Shown here in pieces: positions 18,641-26,001 of a stretch of DNA of 30,281 bases (its first letter is position 1; each line of letters opens with the position of its first letter). The notes under the pieces were generated by a model, which saw only the letters and a list, made by a program, of their open reading frames with translations, was not told where the DNA came from and did not search any database. Source of the stretch: Alphaproteobacteria bacterium (lineage in GTDB: Bacteria > Myxococcota_A > UBA796 > GCA-2862545); assembly GCA_020632955.1 (NCBI GenBank), contig JACKEO010000033.1:1-30281 (forward strand). Direction: 5' to 3'. The position numbers were made by a program, and so were the translations under genes.

Positions 18641-19240
18641 TCAGTTGCGGACGGTGAGGGTGTAGGCCGCCCAGGTGGGGCCGGGCGGGTTCTGCACCGC
18701 GATGCGCACGAGGTAGTCGCGGTTGCTCAGCAGGGCGCGGTCGTTCGTGCCGGTGGCGCAGCTCACCTGGAAGGTGGTGGCCACGGCCCCGAGGCCCTTG
18801 CCCTCGTACACGCGGGCCACCACGCTGGTGTCGCTGCCCTCCACGTCGCAGTCGAGCTGCAGCGTCACCTTCGTCTTGTCGTTCTCGCTGGCCAGCGTGT
18901 GGAGCTGCACCCAGTCCTCGAGGTCGCCGGGCGTGCTCACCTCGTCGGAGAAGACCAGCTCGCGGTCGCCGTAGGGGGTGAACCGGTAGGTGGCGGCGGG
19001 CTCGGTCTGGCTGTCGCCGTCCAGCTCGGCGGTGAGCGGGTCCAGCCCGGTGTCGAGCAGGTCGCCCGTGTCCTCGTCCTCCTCGATCGCGCTGTCGACG
19101 GGCGTGTCGACCGGGGGCGGCGCCACCGCGTCGGCAGGGGCGTCGGCGACGAAGGGGTCGCGGCCGGCCAGGGTGGGGTCCTCGGCGCAGGCGGCGGCGA
19201 GGACGAGCATCACGACGGGGGTCAGGGTGTGGGTACGCAT
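18641..19240 (-). CDS. Small lipoprotein with Asp/Pro-rich linker and PPC-like domain
   Basis: This 199-residue protein has a lipobox 'LAAAC' (Cys18). An acidic, Pro-rich linker (about 22-70; 'VAPPPVDTPVDSAIEEDEDTGD') leads to a C-terminal beta domain ('GDLEDWVQLHTLASENDKTK', 'RDYLVRIAVQNPPGPTWAAYTLTVRN'). The spacing of strands resembles the bacterial pre-peptidase C-terminal (PPC) domain, but I do not see enough to be sure. The ATG is preceded by GGAAGGAG. Function is unknown; a surface-exposed accessory protein is likely. Confidence 0.75.
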   Translation of the reverse strand: MRTHTLTPVVMLVLAAACAEDPTLAGRDPFVADAPADAVAPPPVDTPVDSAIEEDEDTGDLLDTGLDPLTAELDGDSQTEPAATYRFTPYGDRELVFSDEVSTPGDLEDWVQLHTLASENDKTKVTLQLDCDVEGSDTSVVARVYEGKGLGAVATTFQVSCATGTNDRALLSNRDYLVRIAVQNPPGPTWAAYTLTVRN

Positions 19241-19354
19241 GGTGGACTCCTTCCTTCGGGTTGCCGGGGCGCCTCTCGGCCTCCCTCGGTGTCCCTGGGT
19301 GTGGACCCACCGGCGTCCGTCACAGCGGACCCGATCTTTTTTCCGATCGACCCG

Positions 19355-20218
19355 TCAGCGCGGCCGGATGTCTGCCCAGATCTGGTAGATGCCACGGGAC
19401 TCCGCGAGGGCCATGAGGCCCACCGTGCGGGGCACGCCCAGGGCCTGCAGGCGGCCCAGCACCTCGTCCTCGGGGAAGGCCTCGCGCACCCACCGCACCT
19501 CGTGGGTGGCGCCGAACCTCGCCTCGAAGGCGGCCTGGAGGTCGGCGATGCTGCGTCCCCCGGCCTCGTGCAGCTCCACGAGGAAGCCCGCCCTCCTCAG
19601 GGTCTCGGGCCGCACCCGCTCCACCAGCTCCCACTCGCCGCCCTCGATGTCGACCAGGTGGAGCGCGCCGTCCTGGAGGTACGTGAGCAGGTCGTAGCCC
19701 GGGCGCTCGTGCACGTGCCGCACGTCGGTGAGCCCGTTCGCGGCGGCGATGGCGTCGGCCAGCGGCACCTGCTCGGCGTCGAGCTCCACGCCCACGGCAG
19801 GCAGGCCGAAGCGCTTCGCCACGCCGTTCGTGTAGAAGCCGCACGCGCAGCCGATGTCGACGAAGCGGTCGTGCCGGGGCGCCACCTCGGCGATCACGGC
19901 CTGCAGGAAGCTCTCGTAGCTGCCCATCACCTGCGCGAACGCCAGGTTGCGGTGGCTCACGTGCGCGGGGATCGCCAGGCCCTCGAACAGGCCGCCGAGG
20001 ATGCGCCCGTGGGCGCGCAACAGCCGCGCCGTGAGGGTCTCGCGCACCTGCGCCGCGAAGAAGAGCAGGAGCTTCTCGTTCGTGCGCGGGTCGCGGAACA
20101 CGGAGCGGAGCAGGGCCTTCACCGCCCGCGCGGGCGAGCGCGGCAGCGGCTGGCTCGACCAGCCGGGGGGGCGTGCGGCGCCCGCGTCGACGGAGCTCGG
20201 GTCGTGGCCGCCTGACAT
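19355..20218 (-). CDS. FkbM-like SAM-dependent methyltransferase
   Basis: This 287-residue protein has a Rossmann methyltransferase core. Motif I is 'RFVDIGCACGFYTNGV', the acidic SAM-ribose residue is in 'AVGVELDAEQ', and 'ALHLVDIEGGEWELVE' resembles the FkbM motif 'KIDVEGxE'. An N-terminal helical region (about 30-110) precedes it, and there is no signal peptide. FkbM proteins methylate hydroxyl groups of sugars or polyketides; the substrate here is unknown. The ATG at 20218 follows GGAG. It is divergent from the alkylsulfatase gene (141-base gap), which contains no recognisable operator. Confidence 0.75.
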   Translation of the reverse strand: MSGGHDPSSVDAGAARPPGWSSQPLPRSPARAVKALLRSVFRDPRTNEKLLLFFAAQVRETLTARLLRAHGRILGGLFEGLAIPAHVSHRNLAFAQVMGSYESFLQAVIAEVAPRHDRFVDIGCACGFYTNGVAKRFGLPAVGVELDAEQVPLADAIAAANGLTDVRHVHERPGYDLLTYLQDGALHLVDIEGGEWELVERVRPETLRRAGFLVELHEAGGRSIADLQAAFEARFGATHEVRWVREAFPEDEVLGRLQALGVPRTVGLMALAESRGIYQIWADIRPR

Positions 20219-20359
20219 GCAGCGCTCCGCGGGACCAAGCCCAGGGGGGCCGGGCCGGTATCGTGGAGCCTCCAGGCCGGCACGCCGACGCCTCGACAGC
20301 ACGGGGGTCGACTTCCCCGACCTCGCGGAGGACGATGGCGCCCACCCCCGGGGGTCCCC

Positions 20360-22066
20360 ATGCTGCTCGCCGCCCTCCTCGCCTGCACCACGGCCACGCC
20401 CCCCACGCCCCGCGCGGTGCAGGCCGACGCCGACGTGCACCCGGCGCTCGCCGCCTCCTCGGCGGCGCTGGCCGCCCCCCAGGTCCTGAATCCGGCGCCC
20501 GACGTGCACGTGGCCCTCGGCTACGCGCTGGCGAACGTGGTGGGTCTGCGGGGCCCCTCCGGGTGGGTGATCGTCGACACCACGGAGGGCCGCACGCCCG
20601 CCACCGAGGTGCTCGCCGCCTTCCGACAGATCGCCGACCTCCCCGTCGCGGCCGTGATCCTCACCCACAACCACGCCGACCACGTGATGGGCGGCCGGGT
20701 GTTCACGGACGCCGGGACCGACGTGCCGGTGTGGTCGCACGCCCGCCTGCCCGCCGCGCTCGACCGGGTGGTGAACCTGGTGCGCGACGCCACCCAGGTG
20801 CGGGCCCAGCGCATGTTCGGCACCGAGCTGGCCGAGGCCGAGCGCATCGGCGCCGGCATCGGGATGCGCCTGCGCTTCGACACCTCCGACGTGGCGCTCG
20901 CCCGCCCCACCCACACCTACGAGGGCCGCACCACGATCGAGGCCGGCGGCCTGATGCTCGAGCTGATCCACGTGCCCGGGGAGACCGACGACCAGACCGC
21001 GGTGTGGTGGCCGGAACGCGGCGTGCTGCTGCCCGCCGACGACATCTACCGGGCCTTCCCGAACCTCTACACGATCCGCGGCACCCCCACGCGGGACGTG
21101 GCGGGCTGGATCCGCTCCCTCGACACCCTGCGGGAGCTCCACGCCGGGGTCCTCGTCCCCCAGCACACCCACCCGCTCGTGGGCGCCGACGAGATCGCCG
21201 CCACCCTGACGGCCTACCGGGACGCCATCCAGTACGTCCACGACCAGACCGTGCGCGGCCTCAACGCCGGGCGCACGCCCGACGAGCTCGCCGCCACCGT
21301 GGCCCTGCCCGCCCACCTGGCCGACCACCCCTGGCTCGCCGAGCACTACGGCCGCGTGCCCTGGTCGGTGCGCGGCATCTACGGCGGCTACCTGGGCTGG
21401 TTCGGCGGCGACGCGAGCACGCTGGAGCCGCTGCCGCCCGCGGAGCGCTCGCGTCGCTACGTGGCCGCGCTGGCCGCAGGCCGTCCCCTCCCCGTGCAGG
21501 CCGAGGAAGCGCTGGCCGCCGGCGAGCACGCCTGGGCCGCCGAGCTGGCCGCGCACGCGGTGCGGGCCGACCCCGAGGACGCCACCGCGCGCACCCTGCT
21601 GGCCCGCGCCTACGAGGGCCTCGCCCGGGGCCACGTGAACGCGAACGCCGTCCACTGGTACCGCACCGCCGCCCACGAGCTCCGCGGCGAGCTGACCCTG
21701 GCCCCCACCCCGCCGGGCGACGCCCCCCTCGAGCTCATCGAGAGCCTGCCGCTCGACCTCTTCCTGCACGGGATGCCCCCGCGCCTGCGCGCCGAGGAGA
21801 CCCTGGACGCCGACGTGCTCCTCGCCTTCGTCTTCCCCGACGTCGACCGTGCCTTCACCCTGCACGTGCGCCGCGGCATCGCCGAGCTCCGCGAGCGCCC
21901 CGCCCCGGCGGACCGCCCCCCGGACGCCACCGTCACCGTCCCCTCCACCACCTTCAAGCGCCTGGTCACCCGCAAGATCGGCGTGCCCGAGGCCGTCACG
22001 TCGGGCGGGCTGGAGGTGGACGGGGTGGGGGCGCTGACGCGGGTGCTGTGGTGGTTGAGGCCCTGA
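20360..22066 (+). CDS. Alkylsulfatase-type metallo-beta-lactamase-fold lipoprotein
   Basis: This 568-residue protein resembles linear alkylsulfatases (SdsA1/YjcS class), which hydrolyse alkyl sulfate esters with two zinc ions. The metal motif is H103-N-H-A-D107-H108; later ligands lie in 'HVPGETDDQTAVWWPE' and 'LVPQHTHPL'. A helical dimerisation domain follows (about 310-440), then a C-terminal SCP2-like domain (about 445-568) that holds the alkyl chain in this family. A very short signal with 'LLAC' (Cys9) suggests a lipoprotein, though the n-region lacks positive charge. It is about 90 residues shorter than SdsA1-type enzymes. GGGGG lies 5 bases before the ATG. Confidence 0.82.
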   Translation: MLLAALLACTTATPPTPRAVQADADVHPALAASSAALAAPQVLNPAPDVHVALGYALANVVGLRGPSGWVIVDTTEGRTPATEVLAAFRQIADLPVAAVILTHNHADHVMGGRVFTDAGTDVPVWSHARLPAALDRVVNLVRDATQVRAQRMFGTELAEAERIGAGIGMRLRFDTSDVALARPTHTYEGRTTIEAGGLMLELIHVPGETDDQTAVWWPERGVLLPADDIYRAFPNLYTIRGTPTRDVAGWIRSLDTLRELHAGVLVPQHTHPLVGADEIAATLTAYRDAIQYVHDQTVRGLNAGRTPDELAATVALPAHLADHPWLAEHYGRVPWSVRGIYGGYLGWFGGDASTLEPLPPAERSRRYVAALAAGRPLPVQAEEALAAGEHAWAAELAAHAVRADPEDATARTLLARAYEGLARGHVNANAVHWYRTAAHELRGELTLAPTPPGDAPLELIESLPLDLFLHGMPPRLRAEETLDADVLLAFVFPDVDRAFTLHVRRGIAELRERPAPADRPPDATVTVPSTTFKRLVTRKIGVPEAVTSGGLEVDGVGALTRVLWWLRP

Positions 22067-22089
22067 CTGCGGCGGTGGTCGACACACGG

Positions 22090-22244
22090 CAGCCGCCACA
22101 GAGGCACAGAGGACGCAGAGGCCGGCACAGAGGGGGGCGGGTGTGGGGCTCTGCGCCTCGTCGGGGGGGTTCCGTGGTGCCTTGGCCCTGGGGGGCGTCT
22201 TGGCGGGGCGTGGTCGGGGTGGCGGCGCGTTGCCGCGCCGCTCG
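22090..22244 (+). repeat. Inverted repeat copy A (CACAGAGG-type dispersed repeat)
   Basis: It begins CAGCCGCCACAGAGGCACAG and ends with GGCGGCGCG-TTGC-CGCGCCGC, which forms its own 8-bp hairpin. It matches copy B on the opposite strand, with near identity over the first ~80 bases and the last ~45 bases and a diverged middle. The CCACAGAGGCACAGAGG core is a type of intergenic sequence that recurs in many unrelated bacterial genomes. Confidence 0.8.
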
Positions 22245-22430
22245 ACGGGTGGAAGGTCCATCGACCGGAGCCCGTGGACGTCGTGCCACGGGCCCTTCCG
22301 GCCCCAGAGTTCCTGTTCTTCCTGGCCGCCTGCGGGGTGCTCGCGGCCTGTGTGGTGGTGGGCGCGCTGAGCAGGCGCCGCGCTCGGGGGCCCGGTACGG
22401 CATCGCGATGGGGCGACGTGTTCGTTGGGC

Positions 22431-22874
22431 GTGAGCGAGTTCCTGCTGATCGCGCTGGTCGCGGTGCTGGTGGTCCAGCCGGCGTGGCTTGCCCGGCTGG
22501 CTGCCCGCTGGCGGTTCCCTGCCTGCCGCCATGGGCCGACGCCCGCGACCGCCGCACGCAGGCGCTGGAGCCCGGGGCTCTCCAGACCGGGGGCGGGCGG
22601 ACCTCCTGGCCGTCGCGGCGGTGACCCTGTCCGCACTGCTCGTGGCAGCGGCCTTGTGGTCGGCGCGCTGACGCCCCGCTCGTGCCTCCCCGAGCGGCGC
22701 GGCAACGCGCCGCCCCCCCCGACCACGCCCCGCCCGACGCCCCCACCGATGTCCAGGCCCCCGACGAGGCACAGAGCCCCACACCCGCCCCCCTCCGTGC
22801 CGGCCTCTGCGCCCTCTGTGCCTCTGTGGCGGCTGACCGCCCCCCCACGACACCCGTCCCCCCCGCCGCCATAA
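22431..22874 (+). CDS. Doubtful small membrane ORF with a TatA/TatB-like N-terminus
   Basis: A GTG at 22431 opens a 147-codon frame. Its first ~27 residues (VSEFLLIALVAVLVVQP, then AWLARLAARW) have the layout of TatA/TatB: a short polar N-terminus with Glu, one transmembrane helix, a hinge proline and an amphipathic basic helix. The usual Gly-Pro hinge is Gln-Pro here. From about residue 85 the frame runs into inverted repeat B and becomes low-complexity Pro-rich sequence, so the annotated end is not credible as a native C-terminus. It may be a real short gene that lost its end, or chance. Confidence 0.2.
   Translation: MSEFLLIALVAVLVVQPAWLARLAARWRFPACRHGPTPATAARRRWSPGLSRPGAGGPPGRRGGDPVRTARGSGLVVGALTPRSCLPERRGNAPPPPTTPRPTPPPMSRPPTRHRAPHPPPSVPASAPSVPLWRLTAPPRHPSPPPP
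22531..22671 (+). CDS. Doubtful 46-residue single-pass membrane ORF
   Basis: This ATG-initiated short frame has a basic N-terminus (MGRRPRPPHAG) and a C-terminal hydrophobic helix ('LLAVAAVTLSALLVAAALW'), and it ends just before inverted repeat B. It overlaps the TatB-like frame in another reading frame, so at most one of them is likely to be translated in full. No ribosome-binding site is evident. Confidence 0.18.
   Translation: MGRRPRPPHAGAGARGSPDRGRADLLAVAAVTLSALLVAAALWSAR
22691..22835 (-). repeat. Inverted repeat copy B
   Basis: This is the reverse-complement partner of copy A. Read on the minus strand it starts with the same CAGCCGCCACAGAGGCACAG core and ends with the same GGCGGCGCG-TTGC-CGCGCCGC hairpin. 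A few substitutions and a short indel separate the two. It lies 80 bases upstream of the TetR operator. Confidence 0.8.
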
Positions 22875-22915
22875 GCCCCCCCTCGCCGCGGCCACGACGC
22901 ACTGGCCGACCGAAG

Positions 22916-22929
22916 TAGAACATGTTCTA
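22916..22929. promoter_or_regulatory. KstR-type operator before the TetR-Rieske operon
   Basis: TAGAACATGTTCTA is a perfect 14-bp palindrome, identical to the core of the site at 18522. It ends 12 bases before the TetR ATG, where bound protein would block transcription initiation. This position implies autorepression, the usual behaviour of TetR-family repressors. Confidence 0.88.
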
Positions 22930-22941
22930 GTGGGAGCCGTC

Positions 22942-23532
22942 ATGAGCAGCGAACCCGAAGCCGATCCCCGCACCGACCGCATCATCGAGGTCGCGATGCA
23001 GCTCGCCGAGCAGAACGGCTACGACGCCGTCCGGCTCCGCGATCTGGCGTCGCTGGCCGACGTGGCGTTGGGCACGGTGTACCGGCGGTTCTCCAGCAAG
23101 GAGGACATCCTCGCGGCCGCGCTGGCGAAGATGGTCGGGCATTTCTACGAGGCCGTCACCGTGGCCCCCGTGCCGGGCGACACGCCCCACGAGCGGGTGG
23201 CGGTCTTCCTCGAGCTCGCCACCCAGTTCCTGTCGGAGCGTCCGAAGCTGGCTGCGGCCCTGCTGCGCGCCGTGGCCTCGGGCGACAAGGACATCGCCAC
23301 CCGCGTCACCTCCTACAAGGACACGATGACCAGCCTGCTGGTGCTCGTGCTGCGCGGGCAGCTCACCGACGTCCCCCCCACGCCCAACGAGCTGCTCGCG
23401 GCGCGGCTGGTGCAGAACCTGTGGTTCGCCGAGATGGTCGGCTGGACCGGCGGCCTGCACAGCCCCGAGCAGGCGATGGATCACGTCCACGAGGCCACGG
23501 CCCTCCTCCTCGGAGCCCTGGAGCTACCATGA
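22942..23532 (+). CDS. TetR-family repressor, KstR-like
   Basis: This 196-residue regulator has an N-terminal TetR helix-turn-helix (about 11-58; 'IIEVAMQLAEQNGYDAVRL' then 'LADVALGTVYRRFSSKEDI'). The recognition region 'ADVALGTVYRRFSSK' is very close to what I remember of mycobacterial KstR ('ADVAVGTLYRYFPSK'). The C-terminal half is a helical ligand-binding and dimerisation domain. I prefer the ATG at 22942 (GGGAG 5 bases upstream) to the GTG at 22930, which touches the operator. Its stop overlaps the Rieske gene start (ATGA), so it is the first gene of the operon it probably represses. KstR is released by a steroid-CoA thioester; the ligand here is not known. Confidence 0.88.
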   Translation: MSSEPEADPRTDRIIEVAMQLAEQNGYDAVRLRDLASLADVALGTVYRRFSSKEDILAAALAKMVGHFYEAVTVAPVPGDTPHERVAVFLELATQFLSERPKLAAALLRAVASGDKDIATRVTSYKDTMTSLLVLVLRGQLTDVPPTPNELLAARLVQNLWFAEMVGWTGGLHSPEQAMDHVHEATALLLGALELP

Positions 23533-24494
23533 GCTCACGCTTTCCCTTCGGCATCCCCACCGGGTGGTTCACCGTCGCGTACAGCGCCGACCTCGTCCCA
23601 GGCGAGCTCAAGACCCTGCGCTACTTCGACGCCGACCTGGTGCTCTTCCGCGATGCCGACGGGAAGGCCGTGCTCCTCGACGCCTTCTGCCCCCACCTGG
23701 GCGCCCACCTCGGCCACGGTGGCAAGGTGGAGGAGGGTCGCGTGGTCTGCCCCTTCCACTCCTGGGAGTTCGACGGCACCGGCCGCTGCGTGCGCATCCC
23801 GTACGGCGACAAGATCCCACCGAAGGCCGCCGTGCGGTCCTGGACGGTCGACGAGAAGAACGGCCACGTCTACGCCTGGCACGATGCCGCGGGCCGGCCC
23901 CCGCTCTGGGAGCTGCCCACGCTGCCCGAGGTGGGCGACCCCGACTGGACCGAGCTGCGCACCGCCACGTGGACCATCGGCACCTGCAACCAGGAGATGG
24001 CCGAGAACCAGGTCGACGCCGCCCACTTCTTCTACGTGCACGGCGCGGCGAAGATGCCCAGCACCACGGTGGTGAGCCGCGACGGCCACCACCTCGTCAC
24101 CCGCTCCACCACGGCGATGACCACCCCCGCGGGCGTGGTCGACGGCCACATCGAGGTGAACGCCTGGGGCTTCGGCTTCTCCACCACCCGCTTCATGGGC
24201 CTGGTCGAGACCTACCTCCTCGCCTCGGCCACCCCCATCGACGCCGAGACCACCCAGATGTCCTTCGCCTTCACGGTGCGCCGCATCGGCAAGGGCATCA
24301 CCGGCGGCGTGGGCAAGGCCTTCATGGCCGAGATCTCCCGCCAGCTCGAGCAGGACATCCCCATCTGGGAGAACAAGGTCTACCTGGACCGCCCCCTGCT
24401 CTGTGACGGCGACGGCCCCATCGGCGTCTTCCGCCAGTGGGCCAGGCAGTTCTACCCGCCGCAGGACGCCGACGCGGCGCGCCAGAGCGCCTGA
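23529..24494 (+). CDS. Rieske non-heme iron oxygenase, KshA/DAF-36 (steroid) type
   Basis: This 321-residue oxygenase component has a Rieske cluster ligated by C54-x-H56 and C74-x2-H77. The mononuclear iron site is N160-x2-D163-x2-H166-x4-H171, with D276 in 'DIPIWENK' the likely third ligand. The blocks 'CPHLGAHLGHGGKV', 'VRIPYGDKIPPKA' and 'QEMAENQVDAAHF' resemble the group containing 3-ketosteroid 9-alpha-hydroxylase (KshA) and cholesterol 7-desaturase (DAF-36/Neverland); the last is closer to the latter. The substrate is therefore probably a steroid or similar polycycle. No ferredoxin reductase lies in the window, so electrons must come from elsewhere. The ATG overlaps the TetR stop. Confidence 0.88.
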   Translation: MSSRFPFGIPTGWFTVAYSADLVPGELKTLRYFDADLVLFRDADGKAVLLDAFCPHLGAHLGHGGKVEEGRVVCPFHSWEFDGTGRCVRIPYGDKIPPKAAVRSWTVDEKNGHVYAWHDAAGRPPLWELPTLPEVGDPDWTELRTATWTIGTCNQEMAENQVDAAHFFYVHGAAKMPSTTVVSRDGHHLVTRSTTAMTTPAGVVDGHIEVNAWGFGFSTTRFMGLVETYLLASATPIDAETTQMSFAFTVRRIGKGITGGVGKAFMAEISRQLEQDIPIWENKVYLDRPLLCDGDGPIGVFRQWARQFYPPQDADAARQSA

Positions 24495-24495
24495 C

Positions 24496-26001
24496 ATGGC
24501 CACCCTGCACGCCCTCGAGGCGGTGGCTGGCCGGCGTCGCTTCCGCGTCACCAGCCCGGTCGACGACCGCGACCTCGGCACCTTCGACGTGCACACGCTC
24601 GACGACGTGCGCGCCGCCGTCGCCCGCGCGCGCGAGGTGCAGCCCGCCTGGGCCGCCCTGGGGCCTCGCGGCCGCGCGAAGGTCATGCAGAAGGCGGTGC
24701 AGGTCCTCGTGCGCGAGCGCGAGCGCTACGTCGCCCTGATGACGGCCGAGACGGGGCGGCCCGAGCTCGACACGCTGATGATCGAGATCTTCGCCGCCCT
24801 CGACAGCCTGAACCACTACAGCGCCGCCGCCCCCCGGGTGCTCGAGGACCGCAAGGTCGGCCTGCACCTCATGCGCCACAAGCGCGCCTCGGTCACCTTC
24901 AAGCCGCTGGGCGTGGTGGGCGTGATCTCGCCGTGGAACGGCCCCTTCATCCTGTCGCTCAACCCGGCGGTGCAGGCCCTGCTCGCGGGCAACGCCGTCA
25001 TCGTGAAGCCCAGCGAGGTCACACCGCGCTCCGGCCTGCTGGTGGCCGAGCTCTTCGCCGCCGCGGGCATGCCCGAGGGCGTGGTGCAGGTGCTCACGGG
25101 CGACGGCGAGACGGGGGCCGCGATGTGCGAGGCAGGCCTCGACAAGCTGGTGTTCACCGGCAGCGTGGCCACCGGGCGCAAGGTGGGCGAGGCGTGCGGC
25201 CGCAACCTCGTGCCCTGCACGCTCGAGCTGGGGGGCAAGGACCCGGCCATCGTCTGCGCCGACGCCGACCTCACCCGCGCCGCCAACGGCATCGTGTTCG
25301 GCGGCATCATGAACTCCGGGCAGTTCTGCTCGTCCACCGAGCGGGTGTATGTGGAGGCGCCCGTCTACGAGGCCTTCGTCGACCGCCTGGTGGCCAAGGT
25401 GCGCGAGCTCGAGGTGGGCCGCGACGTGGGCCCCTTCATCCTCGACCGCCAGATCGAGATCGTCGATCGCCACGTGCGCGAGGCCGTGGCCCAGGGCGCC
25501 CGCGTGCTGGTGGGCGGCGAGCGGGTGGGCCGCGCCTACGCCCCCACCGTGATCGTCGACGTCACCCACGACATGGCGCTGATGACCGAGGAGACCTTCG
25601 GGCCGGTGCTCCCGGTGATGAAGGTGGCCGACGAGGCCGAGGCCGTGCGCATGGCGAACGACAGCCAGTACGGCCTTGGCGGCAGCGTGTGGACCCGGGA
25701 TCGCGCGCGCGCCCACCGCATCGCGCGCCAGCTCACGGTGGGCGCGGTCACCGTGAACGAGTCCTCCCTCACCTATGGCGCCCTCGAGGTGCCCTTCGGC
25801 GGCCGCAAGGCCTCGGGCGTGGGCCGCACCAACGGCAAGGGCGCCCTGCTGAACTTCGTGCACCCCACGCCCATCCTCGAGGACCGCTTCGGCAACGCCG
25901 AGGAGGCGGTCTGGTACCCGTACACCGAGGAGAAGACGGCCTCGATGCGCAAGGCGGTGAAGGCCATCTGGGGCACGCCGCTGCGGTGGCTCATCCGATG
26001 A
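24496..26001 (+). CDS. Aldehyde dehydrogenase, NAD(P)-dependent
   Basis: This 501-residue member of the aldehyde dehydrogenase superfamily oxidises an aldehyde to its acid. The catalytic Cys is C278 in 'SGQFCSSTERVYV' and the general base is E244 in 'LELGGKDP'. The cofactor site is seen in 'VISPWNGPF', 'VKPSEVTP' and 'FTGSVATGRKV', and 'TEETFGPVLPV' is also typical. One base separates it from the Rieske gene and its end overlaps the next gene (ATGA), so the whole operon is translationally linked. The substrate is not evident. An aldehyde released from a steroid side chain, feeding the acyl-CoA synthetase, would fit the context. Confidence 0.92.
   Translation: MATLHALEAVAGRRRFRVTSPVDDRDLGTFDVHTLDDVRAAVARAREVQPAWAALGPRGRAKVMQKAVQVLVRERERYVALMTAETGRPELDTLMIEIFAALDSLNHYSAAAPRVLEDRKVGLHLMRHKRASVTFKPLGVVGVISPWNGPFILSLNPAVQALLAGNAVIVKPSEVTPRSGLLVAELFAAAGMPEGVVQVLTGDGETGAAMCEAGLDKLVFTGSVATGRKVGEACGRNLVPCTLELGGKDPAIVCADADLTRAANGIVFGGIMNSGQFCSSTERVYVEAPVYEAFVDRLVAKVRELEVGRDVGPFILDRQIEIVDRHVREAVAQGARVLVGGERVGRAYAPTVIVDVTHDMALMTEETFGPVLPVMKVADEAEAVRMANDSQYGLGGSVWTRDRARAHRIARQLTVGAVTVNESSLTYGALEVPFGGRKASGVGRTNGKGALLNFVHPTPILEDRFGNAEEAVWYPYTEEKTASMRKAVKAIWGTPLRWLIR

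Larger units (their letters stand above)
22067..22915. other. Gene-poor stretch bearing a diverged inverted repeat and short hydrophobic ORFs
   Basis: Between the alkylsulfatase and the TetR operator lie about 850 bases with no recognised gene. They contain two inverted copies of a dispersed-type repeat (22090-22244 and 22691-22835). Between the copies, three short hydrophobic segments lie in three different plus-strand frames: at about 22310-22370 ('FLFFLAACGVLAACVVVGAL'), 22434-22500 ('SEFLLIALVAVLVVQP') and 22600-22665 ('LLAVAAVTLSALLVAAAL'). They may be tiny membrane proteins or the remains of one frameshifted gene. T at codon position three is commoner here than in neighbouring genes. 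Confidence 0.6.

Noticed and set aside
19331..19351. CGATC-TTTTTTCC-GATCG as a terminator after the methyltransferase gene
   Set aside because: The stem is only 5 bp with the homopolymer in the loop, and on the minus strand no T-tract follows. It may be a chance arrangement of GATC.
22930..22932. GTG at 22930 as the TetR start
   Set aside because: It abuts the operator and leaves no room for a ribosome-binding site. The ATG at 22942 has GGGAG at proper spacing.
22067..22941. CRISPR array or tRNA cluster in the gene-poor region
   Set aside because: There are only two repeat copies, in inverted orientation, and no regularly spaced direct repeats or cloverleaf-like sequences.
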